Part shown: positions 35,470 to 43,798 of the stretch, one piece after another
How positions within the stretch are numbered: position 1 is the stretch's first letter
Layout of the letters: every line of letters starts with the position of its first letter
From: an uncultured Sphingomonadaceae bacterium
GTDB lineage: Bacteria; Pseudomonadota; Alphaproteobacteria; Sphingomonadales; Sphingomonadaceae
Reading direction: 5' to 3'
DNA: 64,000 bases
Assembly: GCA_903871605.1 (NCBI GenBank)
Contig: CAIQHF010000036.1
Location: 1 to 64,000, forward strand
Notes under the pieces: model-generated
The model's input: the letters and a program-made list of their open reading frames with translations, nothing else
What the model was told of the DNA's origin: nothing
Database searches by the model: none
Position numbers and translations under genes: made by a program

Positions 35470-36482
35470 CAATGATAGCCCTGGGTGCCGACCTTGCCGC
35501 GAAAGACCCAATAGGCCCAGGCCGTGTAGATCAGGATCACGGGCACGATCACGACCGCGCCGACCAGCATGAAGAGCTGGCTCTGCGGCGGTGCTGCGGC
35601 ATCCCAGATCGTCACCGCGCGCGGCACGACATAGGGATACATGCTGATCGCGAGACCGACGAAGCCCAGCAGAAACAGCGCCAGCGCGATCAGGAAGGGC
35701 AGTTTCTCGCCGCCGCGCCGCAGGCTCCAGAAAAAGAGGACGGCCGCGATCATGACGAGCAGCGGTACCTGGGCCGTCAACAACACCCCCGGCATGGCGA
35801 ACCAGCGCCGCCAATAGTCATAAGCGAGGAACGGGGTCGCCCCGCTCACCGCCGCCATCGCCGCGAAGGTCGCGATGCCCAACCCGAGCGACAGGCGTCG
35901 GGCATGCTGTTGCGCTTGTCCCTCGGTCTTCCACACCAGCCAGGTCGCACCGAGCAAGGCATAGCCGATGACCAGCGCCACCCCGGTCAGCAGGCTGAAC
36001 GGGCTCAGCCAGTCGAGCCACCCACCGGCATAGGCGTCGCCCGCGACATGGATACCCTGCAGGATCGCGCCGAGCGTAATCCCTTGCGAAAGTGCGGCCA
36101 CGACCGACCCCAGCGTGAAGGCCACGTCCCAGAGTGGCCGATGTCTCGGGTCGCGCCAGCGGAATTCGAAGGCGACGCCGCGGAAGACAAGGCCGAGCAG
36201 CATCGCGATCATCAGCGGATAGGTCGCGGGCAGGATGATCGCGTAGGCGATCGGGAAGGCGGCGAGCAGGCCCCCGCCGCCCATCACCAGCCAGGTCTCG
36301 TTGCCGTCCCACACGGGCGCGATCGAGTTCATCGCCTGGTCGCGCTCGTCGCCGACCGCGAAGCTCGGGAAGAGGATGCCGATGCCGAGGTCGAAGCCGT
36401 CCATCACGACATAGGCGAAGACGGCAAAGGCGATGATGACGGCCCAGACGATGGTGAGATCGATGCCACCCATGCCGATCAC
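35469..36482 (-). CDS. cydB: Cytochrome bd quinol oxidase subunit II (CydB/CioB)
   Basis: A 337-residue integral membrane subunit: VVMDGFDLGIGILFP, APVWDGNETWLVMGGGGLLA and VFRGVAFEFRWR are CydB signatures, and YPYVVPRAVTIWDAA lies near the C-terminus. With subunit I it reduces O2 to water using quinol. It overlaps subunit I by 4 bp. bd-type oxidases resist sulfide, which fits the neighbouring sulfide-oxidising genes. Confidence 0.94.
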   Translation of the reverse strand: MIGMGGIDLTIVWAVIIAFAVFAYVVMDGFDLGIGILFPSFAVGDERDQAMNSIAPVWDGNETWLVMGGGGLLAAFPIAYAIILPATYPLMIAMLLGLVFRGVAFEFRWRDPRHRPLWDVAFTLGSVVAALSQGITLGAILQGIHVAGDAYAGGWLDWLSPFSLLTGVALVIGYALLGATWLVWKTEGQAQQHARRLSLGLGIATFAAMAAVSGATPFLAYDYWRRWFAMPGVLLTAQVPLLVMIAAVLFFWSLRRGGEKLPFLIALALFLLGFVGLAISMYPYVVPRAVTIWDAAAPPQSQLFMLVGAVVIVPVILIYTAWAYWVFRGKVGTQGYH

Positions 36483-37891
36483 TCCGCCGCCGGAAGGGGC
36501 GCGCCGACGCCGGGTGCTGGCGTGATGCCGGCCGCGCGCTGCGGCATGTTCGCTGGTTCCGCCTCATGCGCTTCAGGCGGCTTGGCCATCAGGCGCAGAA
36601 GATAATAAGTGCCAGCCCCGAACGCGGCGAAATAGACCAGCACGAACGCGACCAGCGACGCCGCAACGGCGGGGGCGGCGAGCGGCGAATGCGACTGCGC
36701 GGTCTCGAGCAGACCGTAAATCGTGTAAGGTTGCCGGCCGACCTCGGTCGTGACCCACCCGGCGATCACCGCAACGAAGCCTGCCGGCCCCATCGCAACG
36801 GCCGCGCGGTGCAGCCACGGCCAGTCGTAGAGGCGCTTTCGCGCGCGCGCGGCCAGACTCCAAAGCCCAAGGCCCAGCATCGCGAAACCGAGCGCGACCA
36901 TGATGCGGAACGACCAGAATATGATTGGCACCGGCGGCCATTTGTCGCGCGGGAAATCCTTGAGGCCCGGTAGCGGCGCCGACGGATCATGCTTGAGGAT
37001 CAGCGAGCCGACATGCGGCACCTCGACCTTGTAGCGAACGCGGCCCTCTGCATTGCTCGGGAGTCCGAACAACACGAGCGGCGCGCCATTGGGGCTCGGA
37101 TCATAGTCGCCTTCCATCGCGAGCACCTTGGCGGGCTGATGCTCGAGCGTGTTGAGGCCCTGGGTGTCGCCGGCGAAAATCTGGATGGGCGCAACGATCG
37201 CGGCCATCCACATCGCCATCGAGAACATCGTGCGGGCGCCGGGATTAGTCCGGTCCTTCAGCAGATGCCAGGCGCCGACGGCACCCACCACCAGCGACGT
37301 CGTCAGATAGGCGGCGATCACCGTATGGGTCAGGCGATAGGGAAAGCTCGGGTTGAAGATGATCGGCAGCCAGGAGCCAGCCGGCACGAACTGCCCCTTG
37401 GCATTGATCGCGTACCCGACCGGGGTCTGCATCCAACTGTTCACGCTGATGATCCAGGTGGCCGAGATCAGCGTGCCGAGCGCCACCATGCAGGTCGCGA
37501 AGAAGTGGAGGCCCTTGCCGACCTTGGAGATGCCGAACAGCATCACGCCGAGAAATCCGGCCTCGAGGAAGAAGGCTGTCAGCACCTCATATGCCATCAG
37601 CGGTCCTATGATCGGGCCGGCCTTCGCCGAGAAGACCGACCAGTTGGTGCCGAACTGGTAGGACATGACCAGCCCGGACACGACGCCCATGCCGAAGGCG
37701 ACCGCGAAGATCTTGAGCCAGTAGCGGTAGAGATTGGCGTAGAGCCCGCTTCCCGTCTTGAGCCATAGCCCTTCGAGCACCATGAGGTAGCTCGCCAGCC
37801 CGATCGAGAAAGCCGGGAAAATGAAGTGAAACGACACCGTGAACGCGAATTGCGCGCGCGCCAGGATCACGGGGTCGAGATGGTCGAGCAT
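36479..37891 (-). CDS. cydA: Cytochrome bd quinol oxidase subunit I, cyanide-insensitive type
   Basis: A 470-residue subunit I. ARAQFAFTVSFHFIFPAFSIG carries the His ligand of haem b595 (split here as QFAFTVSFHFIFPAFS), GMGVVSGLVMSYQFGTNW and GRQPYTIYGLLETAQSHSP follow. The Q-loop is short, placing it in the CioA/cyanide-insensitive branch rather than the long-loop E. coli type. First gene of the oxidase set, it lies 12 bp after the sulfite exporter gene's promoter side and follows the sulfur genes in one long leftward run. Confidence 0.93.
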   Translation of the reverse strand: MLDHLDPVILARAQFAFTVSFHFIFPAFSIGLASYLMVLEGLWLKTGSGLYANLYRYWLKIFAVAFGMGVVSGLVMSYQFGTNWSVFSAKAGPIIGPLMAYEVLTAFFLEAGFLGVMLFGISKVGKGLHFFATCMVALGTLISATWIISVNSWMQTPVGYAINAKGQFVPAGSWLPIIFNPSFPYRLTHTVIAAYLTTSLVVGAVGAWHLLKDRTNPGARTMFSMAMWMAAIVAPIQIFAGDTQGLNTLEHQPAKVLAMEGDYDPSPNGAPLVLFGLPSNAEGRVRYKVEVPHVGSLILKHDPSAPLPGLKDFPRDKWPPVPIIFWSFRIMVALGFAMLGLGLWSLAARARKRLYDWPWLHRAAVAMGPAGFVAVIAGWVTTEVGRQPYTIYGLLETAQSHSPLAAPAVAASLVAFVLVYFAAFGAGTYYLLRLMAKPPEAHEAEPANMPQRAAGITPAPGVGAPLPAAE

Positions 37892-37903
37892 GCGATGAGC
37901 CTC

Positions 37904-38680
37904 TCAAAGGGCGTGTGCGCTCTTCCAGAGCATATAACCAGCGACGACGAAGATCAGCGAAGCGAAGACGGTGGTCAGCATTCCGGTGCCCGACAGGCGC
38001 TTCGCCACCGCCGTGCCTCCAAAGCCGCCCGCGATGCCGCCGGCAATGAAGACGGCAGCCAACGGCCAGTCGATGAAGCCCGACAGCGCATAGTTGAGCG
38101 CGGTCGTCAGCCCGAAGGCGGTGACCGCGACGAGGCTGGTGCCGACAGCATTGATCATCGGCATCCGCGTCGAGGCGACGAGGCCTGGAACGATCAGAAA
38201 TCCACCGCCGATTCCAAAGAAACCGGAGAAGAGACCGGTGGCGAGACCAAAGCTCAACACCTTGGGCGCGTTCTCGCGGTTGCACTGCGCGCCGAGGATG
38301 CCACCGTTGCCGCGCCCCTTGAGCATCAGCACGCCCACCACCAGCATGACGATCGCAAACAGGAAAAGCAGTTTCTGCCCGTCGACGGCCTTGCCGACAG
38401 TCGAACCGACGAGTGCCCCAAGCACGCCCGCCACCGCGTACATGCCGCCGCAGCGCCATTTCACAGTATGTCCGCGCGCGTGGCTGAGCAGTCCCGTCCC
38501 GGCGTTGGCGGCGACGGCCAGCGCGCTGGTGCCGATCGCGACGTGCGCGCTCGGCATGCCGACCAGATACACCATCAACGGCACGGCGAGAATTGACCCG
38601 CCCCCGCCGACCAGTCCGAGCGAGAAGCCGACGAGGGCGCCCGACAGCGCGCCTAGTCCGTACTGCAGCGTGTCCAACAC
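37904..38680 (-). CDS. TauE/SafE-family sulfite/sulfonate exporter
   Basis: A 258-residue membrane protein with two repeated halves: GALVGFSLGLVGGGGSILAV, then SGFFGIGGGFLIVPGLV (about 140-156), the G-x-G-G-G-x-x-x-V-P signature in each half. It would export sulfite or thiosulfate formed from sulfide oxidation. GTG 38680 follows the stop of the fusion oxidoreductase by one base, so no ATG is needed. TTG 38677 is an alternative. It is embedded in the sulfide operon. Confidence 0.87.
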   Translation of the reverse strand: MLDTLQYGLGALSGALVGFSLGLVGGGGSILAVPLMVYLVGMPSAHVAIGTSALAVAANAGTGLLSHARGHTVKWRCGGMYAVAGVLGALVGSTVGKAVDGQKLLFLFAIVMLVVGVLMLKGRGNGGILGAQCNRENAPKVLSFGLATGLFSGFFGIGGGFLIVPGLVASTRMPMINAVGTSLVAVTAFGLTTALNYALSGFIDWPLAAVFIAGGIAGGFGGTAVAKRLSGTGMLTTVFASLIFVVAGYMLWKSAHAL

Positions 38681-38681
38681 G

Positions 38682-40355
38682 TCATGCGGCCTTTGCAGGT
38701 TGCGGCTTGACCAGCCACTCGTGCCCTTTGAGCATGCCATTCCAGTAGATCCACGGCAGCGCCTGGCCTTTCAGCCACCAGCTCAGCCGCTGCGGTTTCT
38801 GGCCGTCGATCACCCATTTCGGGAAGCTCGGCATCAGCGTGCCGCCATAGCCGAATTCGGCCAGCACGATCCGCCCGCGCTCGACCGTCAGCGGGCAGGA
38901 GCCATAGCCGTCATAGGCGGCGACGGGGACTTTGCCGTCGAGCATGGACAGCAGATTGACCGCGACGATCGGCGCCTGCTTGCGCGCGGCGGCGGCGGTC
39001 TTGGCATTCGGTGTCGAGCCGCCATCACCAAGCCCGAAGATGTTGGCGTAGCGGGCATGCTGCAGCGTCGTCGGATCGACATCGGTATAACCGGCCTGAT
39101 CGGCAAGCGGGCTTTCCGCGAGGAAGGCGGGCGCCTTCTGCGGCGGGCAGACGTGCAACATGTCGAAATCACGCGTGCTTTCGCCGGCGGCGTTGCGGAA
39201 GGTCGCGCGTCGGGCCGGGCCATCGACCGATACGAGGCACGACTCCAGCTTGAGGTCGATGCCGTAGCGATCGACATATGCCATCAGCGGCGGCACATAT
39301 TCCTTGACGCCGAACAGCGCCGCACCGGCATTGTGAAAGGCGACGTCGATGTCTGGAAGCCGTCCACTGCGCTTCCAATGGTCGCAGGAGAGATACATCG
39401 CCTTCTGTGGCGCGCCAGCGCATTTGATCGGCATTGGCGGCTGGGTAAAGAGCGCGACGCCTTGTTTGAGGGACTGCACCAGCTCCCAGGTATAGGGCGC
39501 GGTCTCGTAGCTGTAGTTAGAGGTGACGCCGTTGCCGCCGAGCGTTTCGGAAAGGCCGTCTATGGCGCCCCAGTCGAGCACGTTGCCGGGTGCCACGACG
39601 AGAGCGCGGTAGGAGAGCAGCGTACCGTCTTCTAGCGTCACCTGGTTGCTCGCGGGCTGGAAACTCGCAACGGTGCCGCGTAGCCAATGCGCGCCTTGCG
39701 GGATGACCTCGGCCTCGGTGCGACAGGTGGCGGCGGACTTGAAGATACCGCCGCCGACCATCGTCCAGCCGGGCTGATAATAGTGCCGGTCGCGCGGCTC
39801 GACGATCACCACATCGAGGTCGGGTCGGCGCTTGAGCAGGGAAGCTGCGGTCGCGATGCCCGCCGAGCCGCCCCCGACGATGACGATATCGTGGGCCCGG
39901 CTCTGGGTGGCTTTGGTCTGGCTTGCCCGGGCTGCGGCACTCGCTTCAATCCGGGGCGCGAGCGCGGAAAGATCATATCCGGCGTTGGCGGCGGTGGCGA
40001 GGATCGCCGTCGCGGGCGCGCCTCCAGCCTGCGCCAGTGCCCACAATGTGGTCGAGCGCGTCCCCGTGCGGCAGTAGGCAAGCACGGGCGAGCGGGCGGT
40101 GCGTAGCGCCGTGGCGAAAACCTCGACATCGTCGTCGGTGATCTGCCCCGGCACGACCGGCTGATGGATGAAGTCGATGCCGAACTGGCGGGCATGAGCC
40201 TGAAGCGCGGCAGTGGGGGGCTGACCCGCATCCTCCCCGTCGGGACGATTGCTGACGATCGTGCGGAATCCGAGTTCGGCCGCCCGCTTGATATCCGCGA
40301 GGCTCACTTGCGGGGACACCGACAGGCTATCGGTCAGGGCTTTGGGCGACATCAT
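38682..40355 (-). CDS. Fusion: phosphatase-like (DUF442/TIGR01244) domain + sulfide:quinone oxidoreductase-like flavoprotein
   Basis: A 557-residue two-domain protein. Residues 1-130 form a DUF442 sulfurtransferase/phosphatase-like domain with VLAYCRTGTRSTTLW (Cys95, Arg100). Residues 155-550 form an FAD oxidoreductase of the SQR/SQOR type: IVIVGGGSAGIATAASLL, HYYQPGWTMVGGG, PIKCAGAPQKAMYLSCDHW, and FGLGDGGSTPNAKTAAAA. The first SQOR redox Cys is present (Cys312). The second, normally in G-D-C, is replaced by Gly445-Gly446. An extra Cys324 lies nearby. It probably handles sulfide or persulfide, but the chemistry may differ. Confidence 0.88.
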   Translation of the reverse strand: MMSPKALTDSLSVSPQVSLADIKRAAELGFRTIVSNRPDGEDAGQPPTAALQAHARQFGIDFIHQPVVPGQITDDDVEVFATALRTARSPVLAYCRTGTRSTTLWALAQAGGAPATAILATAANAGYDLSALAPRIEASAAARASQTKATQSRAHDIVIVGGGSAGIATAASLLKRRPDLDVVIVEPRDRHYYQPGWTMVGGGIFKSAATCRTEAEVIPQGAHWLRGTVASFQPASNQVTLEDGTLLSYRALVVAPGNVLDWGAIDGLSETLGGNGVTSNYSYETAPYTWELVQSLKQGVALFTQPPMPIKCAGAPQKAMYLSCDHWKRSGRLPDIDVAFHNAGAALFGVKEYVPPLMAYVDRYGIDLKLESCLVSVDGPARRATFRNAAGESTRDFDMLHVCPPQKAPAFLAESPLADQAGYTDVDPTTLQHARYANIFGLGDGGSTPNAKTAAAARKQAPIVAVNLLSMLDGKVPVAAYDGYGSCPLTVERGRIVLAEFGYGGTLMPSFPKWVIDGQKPQRLSWWLKGQALPWIYWNGMLKGHEWLVKPQPAKAA

Positions 40356-40362
40356 GCTCTCC

Positions 40363-40806
40363 TCAGCGTCCGGCTGGTGCGGGAGGCGGGCCTTTTCGGT
40401 CCACCAGCCGGTGGAGGCCGAAGCCGATTATCATCGCAGCGACGAAGATCGCGGCGGGCACGGGTCTGAGCGCGAGATCGGCGATGGCGGGACCGGGGCA
40501 GAGCCCAGCGATGCCCCAACCGATTCCGAACAGAACGGCGCCGATCAGTAGGCGGGGCGTGATCGCCGCGGTCTCTGGGACGTTGAAGCGGTCACCGGCA
40601 AGCGGCTGCAAGAGCCGCAGGCGGATCCGCCATGCGATTGCCATGGGCAGGATTGCGCCGATCATGACGAAGCCAAGCGTCGGATCCCATGCTCCGCCAA
40701 ACAGGTCGAGGAAGCCGCGCACGCGGACGGGATCGACCATGCCCGACAATGTCAGGCCAGCGCCAAACAGGAGGCCTGCGAGACCCGCGATAAGGGCTCG
40801 CTTCAT
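40363..40806 (-). CDS. YeeE/YedE-family membrane protein (DUF6691-like), second of pair
   Basis: A 147-residue four-TM protein: GLLFGAGLTLSGMVDPVRVR, WDPTLGFVMIGAILPMAIAW, and GIGWGIAGLCPGPAIADLA, where the G-x-C-P-G-P cysteine is the conserved thiosulfate/sulfur-relay residue of YeeE-type half-transporters. Together with the preceding gene it makes a split YeeE pair. ATG 40806 overlaps that gene's stop as TGATG. Confidence 0.88.
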   Translation of the reverse strand: MKRALIAGLAGLLFGAGLTLSGMVDPVRVRGFLDLFGGAWDPTLGFVMIGAILPMAIAWRIRLRLLQPLAGDRFNVPETAAITPRLLIGAVLFGIGWGIAGLCPGPAIADLALRPVPAAIFVAAMIIGFGLHRLVDRKGPPPAPAGR

Positions 40807-41243
40807 CACCAGGCTATCCCGAGCGCCCGCATCGTCGCGACCGTGGCGATACCTGCGAGCATGAAGGTGGCCGTAGCAGCGGCCGAGCGTGGCGACAGGC
40901 GCGACAAACCACAGACACCGTGACCGCTGGTGCAGCCGCTGCCCAGGCGGGTTCCGAAGCCAACCAGCAATCCGCCGGCCAGCAGCGTCGTCGTCGCGGA
41001 CGAGAACCGAGTAGGTATCGAACCGATCGTCAGCGCGACTGCCGCGGCCCCGAGCGGGAGCCCGATGATGAACGCCCAGGCGATCGGCAATGGCGCGCCG
41101 CCGTCGGACAGTCCGAGCGCGCGCGCGGCGAGCCCACTGACCCCCGCAATGCGGCCGAGCCCGAGCAGCATGATCGCGGCCGCGAGGCCGATCAGGAGCC
41201 CTCCGAAGAGTCCTGTGATGGGGTGGGCGATATTCCACGCCAT
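40806..41243 (-). CDS. YeeE/YedE-family membrane protein, first of pair
   Basis: A 145-residue membrane protein with TGLFGGLLIGLAAAIMLLGL and GTRLGSGCTSGHGVCGLSR, the G-S-G-C-T-S-G-H-G-x-C motif of YeeE/YedE. The Cys residues probably pass a sulfur atom across the membrane. It sits between the MBL persulfide dioxygenase gene (TGATG overlap) and its partner half, as in BigR-type sulfide operons. Confidence 0.9.
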   Translation of the reverse strand: MAWNIAHPITGLFGGLLIGLAAAIMLLGLGRIAGVSGLAARALGLSDGGAPLPIAWAFIIGLPLGAAAVALTIGSIPTRFSSATTTLLAGGLLVGFGTRLGSGCTSGHGVCGLSRLSPRSAAATATFMLAGIATVATMRALGIAW

Positions 41244-42187
41244 CAGAGCGCGTCGATCGGGATCTTGAGGTAGCGCGTGCCGTTGGCTTCAGGTTCGGGC
41301 AGGCGGCCACCGCGCATGTTGACCTGCACCGAGGGCAGAATCAGGCGCGGCATATCGAGCGTTCGATCGCGCGCCGTCCGCATCGTCACGAACGCATCCT
41401 CAGCGACGCCGTCATGGACATGGACATTGGCATCCCGCTCGACACCGATGCTGGTCTCCCAGGCAAAGCTGTCGCGGCCGGGTGCCTTGTAATCATGGCA
41501 GAGAAACAGCCGTGCCTCGCGTGGCAGGCTCAGCAGGCGCCGGATCGAACGATAGAGTGTGCGGGCATCGCCGCCGGGGAAATCGGCCCGCGCGGTGCCA
41601 TAGTCCGGCATGAAGATCGTATCGCCGCAGAAGACCGCGTCTCCGATGACATAAGCGAGGTCCGCGGGCGTATGGCCGGGAACGTACAGCACCGAGGCGC
41701 GCAGACTGCCGATCTCGAAAAGGTCGCCATCGTCAAACAGCCGATCGAACTGCGAGCCATCGCGTGCGAAGGCCGTACCTTCGTTGAAGATCTTGCCGAA
41801 CACCGTCTGGACCGTCGTGATCGCGCGTCCGATCGCCAATCGGCCCCCCAGCCGCCCCTGAAGATAGGGAGCGGCCGACATATGGTCGGCGTGGGCATGG
41901 GTCTCGAGCACCCACGCAATCGTGAGACCCTCGGCCTCGACATAGGCGACGATCGCGTCCGCCGACGCATGGGTCGTACGCCCGGCGGCGGGATCATAGT
42001 CGAGCACGCTGTCGATGATCGCCGCCTGCAGCGTTTCAGGATCGTGGACGACATAGCTCGCCGTGAACGTCGCCTCGTCGAAGAGGGAGTGGACGATCGC
42101 ACGCTTCCCGCGGCTTGCGTTGGCATCCTGCACAATCTGGGTCGCCAAACCCAAAGCAGAGTCAAGGGTTGTGCAAGCGACACTCAC
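41243..42187 (-). CDS. MBL-fold persulfide dioxygenase (ETHE1/Blh-like)
   Basis: A 314-residue metallo-beta-lactamase-fold enzyme. THAHADHMSA (about 96-105) is the metal-binding H-x-H-x-D-H motif, then YVPGHTPADLAYVIGDAVFCGDTIF (as two landmarks, VPGHTPADLAYVI and FCGDTIF) and LCHDYK. ETHE1-like enzymes oxidise glutathione persulfide to sulfite. GTG 42187 follows AAAGGAA and starts the operon. It is divergent from peroxiredoxin with a dyad in between. Confidence 0.9.
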   Translation of the reverse strand: MSVACTTLDSALGLATQIVQDANASRGKRAIVHSLFDEATFTASYVVHDPETLQAAIIDSVLDYDPAAGRTTHASADAIVAYVEAEGLTIAWVLETHAHADHMSAAPYLQGRLGGRLAIGRAITTVQTVFGKIFNEGTAFARDGSQFDRLFDDGDLFEIGSLRASVLYVPGHTPADLAYVIGDAVFCGDTIFMPDYGTARADFPGGDARTLYRSIRRLLSLPREARLFLCHDYKAPGRDSFAWETSIGVERDANVHVHDGVAEDAFVTMRTARDRTLDMPRLILPSVQVNMRGGRLPEPEANGTRYLKIPIDAL

Positions 42188-42208
42188 GACTCATTCCTTT
42201 ATCAATTA

Positions 42209-42225
42209 CATATATCATGTATATG
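42209..42225. promoter_or_regulatory. Candidate operator of the sulfide operon
   Basis: CATATA-TCATG-TATATG, a 6-bp inverted repeat in an AT-rich patch between the divergent dioxygenase (start 42187) and peroxiredoxin (start 42285) genes. It is where an ArsR-type repressor such as the one encoded at 42929 could block both promoters. Confidence 0.45.
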
Positions 42226-42284
42226 AAGAAGTGACTTGCGTCAACGGCGTCGCCTGGTCATCGCTCACGCAGGAGACCATGACG

Positions 42285-42932
42285 ATGTCCGACCCATTTC
42301 CTGCCCCGGCGCCGCTTCGCCTCGGGGATAGCGCGCCGAATTTCACGGCCCGCACGACCAAGGGCGAGGTGTCGCTGGCCGATTATCGGGGCCGCTGGCT
42401 GGTGTTCTTCACCCATCCGGCGGATTTCACGCCGGTCTGCACCAGCGAATTCGTCGCCTTCGCCAAGGCGGCCGAGGCGTTCGCGGCGCTCGACTGCGCG
42501 CTGCTGGGCCTGTCGGTCGACAGCCTGTTTTCCCATCTGGCCTGGGTGCGGCTGATCCACGACCGTTTCGGCGTGGACATCGAATTTCCGATCATCGAGG
42601 ATCCCACTCTCGAGATCGCGAAGGCCTATGGCATGGTGCCGCACGATGCCGTTGATGCATCAACCGTTCGAACCACGATGATCCTCGATCCTAACGGCAT
42701 CGTCCGTGCGTCGACGACATATCCGGCGGAAGTCGGGCGTTCGATCCCAGAGATCCTGCGCACGGTTCAGGCGCTTCGGCGGATACAAGACGGCGGCATA
42801 CTCGCCCCTGCCGACTGGATTCCCGGCGCCGATCTCCTGCGCGAACCCGTGCAAGACTTGAAGGGCGTGTTGGAGGCCGAAGCTGCCTCCGACTGGTTCT
42901 ATACCGTCGTCCCGGATCATGCTCCGTCATGA
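42285..42932 (+). CDS. Prx6-type (1-Cys-like) peroxiredoxin
   Basis: A 215-residue peroxiredoxin: LVFFTHPADFTPVCTSEFVA carries the peroxidatic Cys in P-V-C-T-S-E, followed by SLFSHLAWVRLIHDRFGVDIEFP (read as LFSHLAWVRLIHDRF). The longer C-terminal domain with ILAPADWIPGADLL is typical of the Prx6 group. It probably reduces peroxides or persulfides produced during sulfide oxidation. ATG 42285 has AGGAGA eight bases upstream. It overlaps the following repressor gene by 4 bp. Confidence 0.9.
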   Translation: MSDPFPAPAPLRLGDSAPNFTARTTKGEVSLADYRGRWLVFFTHPADFTPVCTSEFVAFAKAAEAFAALDCALLGLSVDSLFSHLAWVRLIHDRFGVDIEFPIIEDPTLEIAKAYGMVPHDAVDASTVRTTMILDPNGIVRASTTYPAEVGRSIPEILRTVQALRRIQDGGILAPADWIPGADLLREPVQDLKGVLEAEAASDWFYTVVPDHAPS

Positions 42933-43300
42933 GCCTCACGGCTATGGACCTGGATGCCAGCGCGGAGTTGCTCAAAGCACTTGCCCACCCGGTTCGGCTC
43001 TCGATCCTCGCGACCCTGGTCGAGACCGAATTGTCCGTCGGTGCGATCGAGGAGGTATCTGGCGTCGGGCAGCCTGGTCTGTCGCAGCAACTGGCCGTGC
43101 TGCGTAATGCTGGGCTCGTGCAAACGCGGCGCGAAGCCAAGCTCGTCTTCTACCGCATCAACCATGATCGCATTGCAGACGTGAGCGCGTTGCTGAATGC
43201 CTTTGCGGGCACGGTGGCGGTCACCCGGGAGGAGGCCGAGCGGGTCTCCCGTTTCCGTTCGGCGGGTGGGGCGGCGACGTTCGCGCGCATGGATCCATGA
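42929..43300 (+). CDS. ArsR-family regulator, BigR/SqrR-like but Cys-free
   Basis: A 123-residue winged-helix regulator: LLKALAHPVRLSILATLVE, then GVGQPGLSQQLAVLRNAGLV and TRREAKLVFYRI. By layout it belongs with BigR/SqrR/YgaV, the persulfide-sensing ArsR proteins, and it lies at the sulfide operon. The Cys pair that forms the sensing polysulfide bridge in those proteins is absent, and there is no Cys at all. The position of the first Cys (helix after R-L-x-I-L) is Ala here. It may sense another signal. Confidence 0.85.
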   Translation: MSLTAMDLDASAELLKALAHPVRLSILATLVETELSVGAIEEVSGVGQPGLSQQLAVLRNAGLVQTRREAKLVFYRINHDRIADVSALLNAFAGTVAVTREEAERVSRFRSAGGAATFARMDP

Positions 43301-43798
43301 GGTCGCTCCGGGTTGTTTGCCGGTCGGTGCACCTTGAAAATCCATGCTGGTTTGGAGCGATGGTTCTCGCGAAGGCGACCGCATGGCGAACGTGCTGAAT
43401 TGGGGTCTGGCCGAGATGGCGATGAAGCGTGCGATCCCGAACCTGCAACATGCGGCGTTCGACTCGCTCAGGGCGGCTGGGCGATGGTTGCTGGCCGATA
43501 CCTGATCCGATCGAGGGCTGGCCTTCTGGCAGAGGAGGGACGGGCAGGGCGCCTCCCGTCGCTGACGCGGCGCGATCGCGCTCTATGGCTCGGGCGTTGC
43601 CATTCGCCACCGGGCGCCGTCGGCGCCCGGCCTTGCGGTTGCGATCGCTGGCGCGAAGGCCGGCCGGACGCCAGCCGGGCATTGCTGAAATTTGAGGCCT
43701 TTCCCTTCCTCGAGAAACATCTGCCGGGCTTGCTCGATTTCGCCTGTTGCTAAGCCGTTGCCGGATCGAGCAAGTTCGCAGCCTCGTGTCTGTGGGTT
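43301..43798. other. Intergenic region, no firm gene
   Basis: About 500 bp. One 40-codon frame at 43383-43505 looks slightly coding and is listed separately. The rest has no recognisable frame. Confidence 0.4.
43383..43505 (+). CDS. Possible 40-residue small protein
   Basis: ATG 43383 with GAAGG upstream opens a 40-codon frame: LNWGLAEMAMKRAIPNLQHA then DSLRAAGRWLLADT. The composition is helical and amphipathic and codon use matches neighbours. No homologue is known to me and the gene could be spurious. Confidence 0.25.
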   Translation: MANVLNWGLAEMAMKRAIPNLQHAAFDSLRAAGRWLLADT

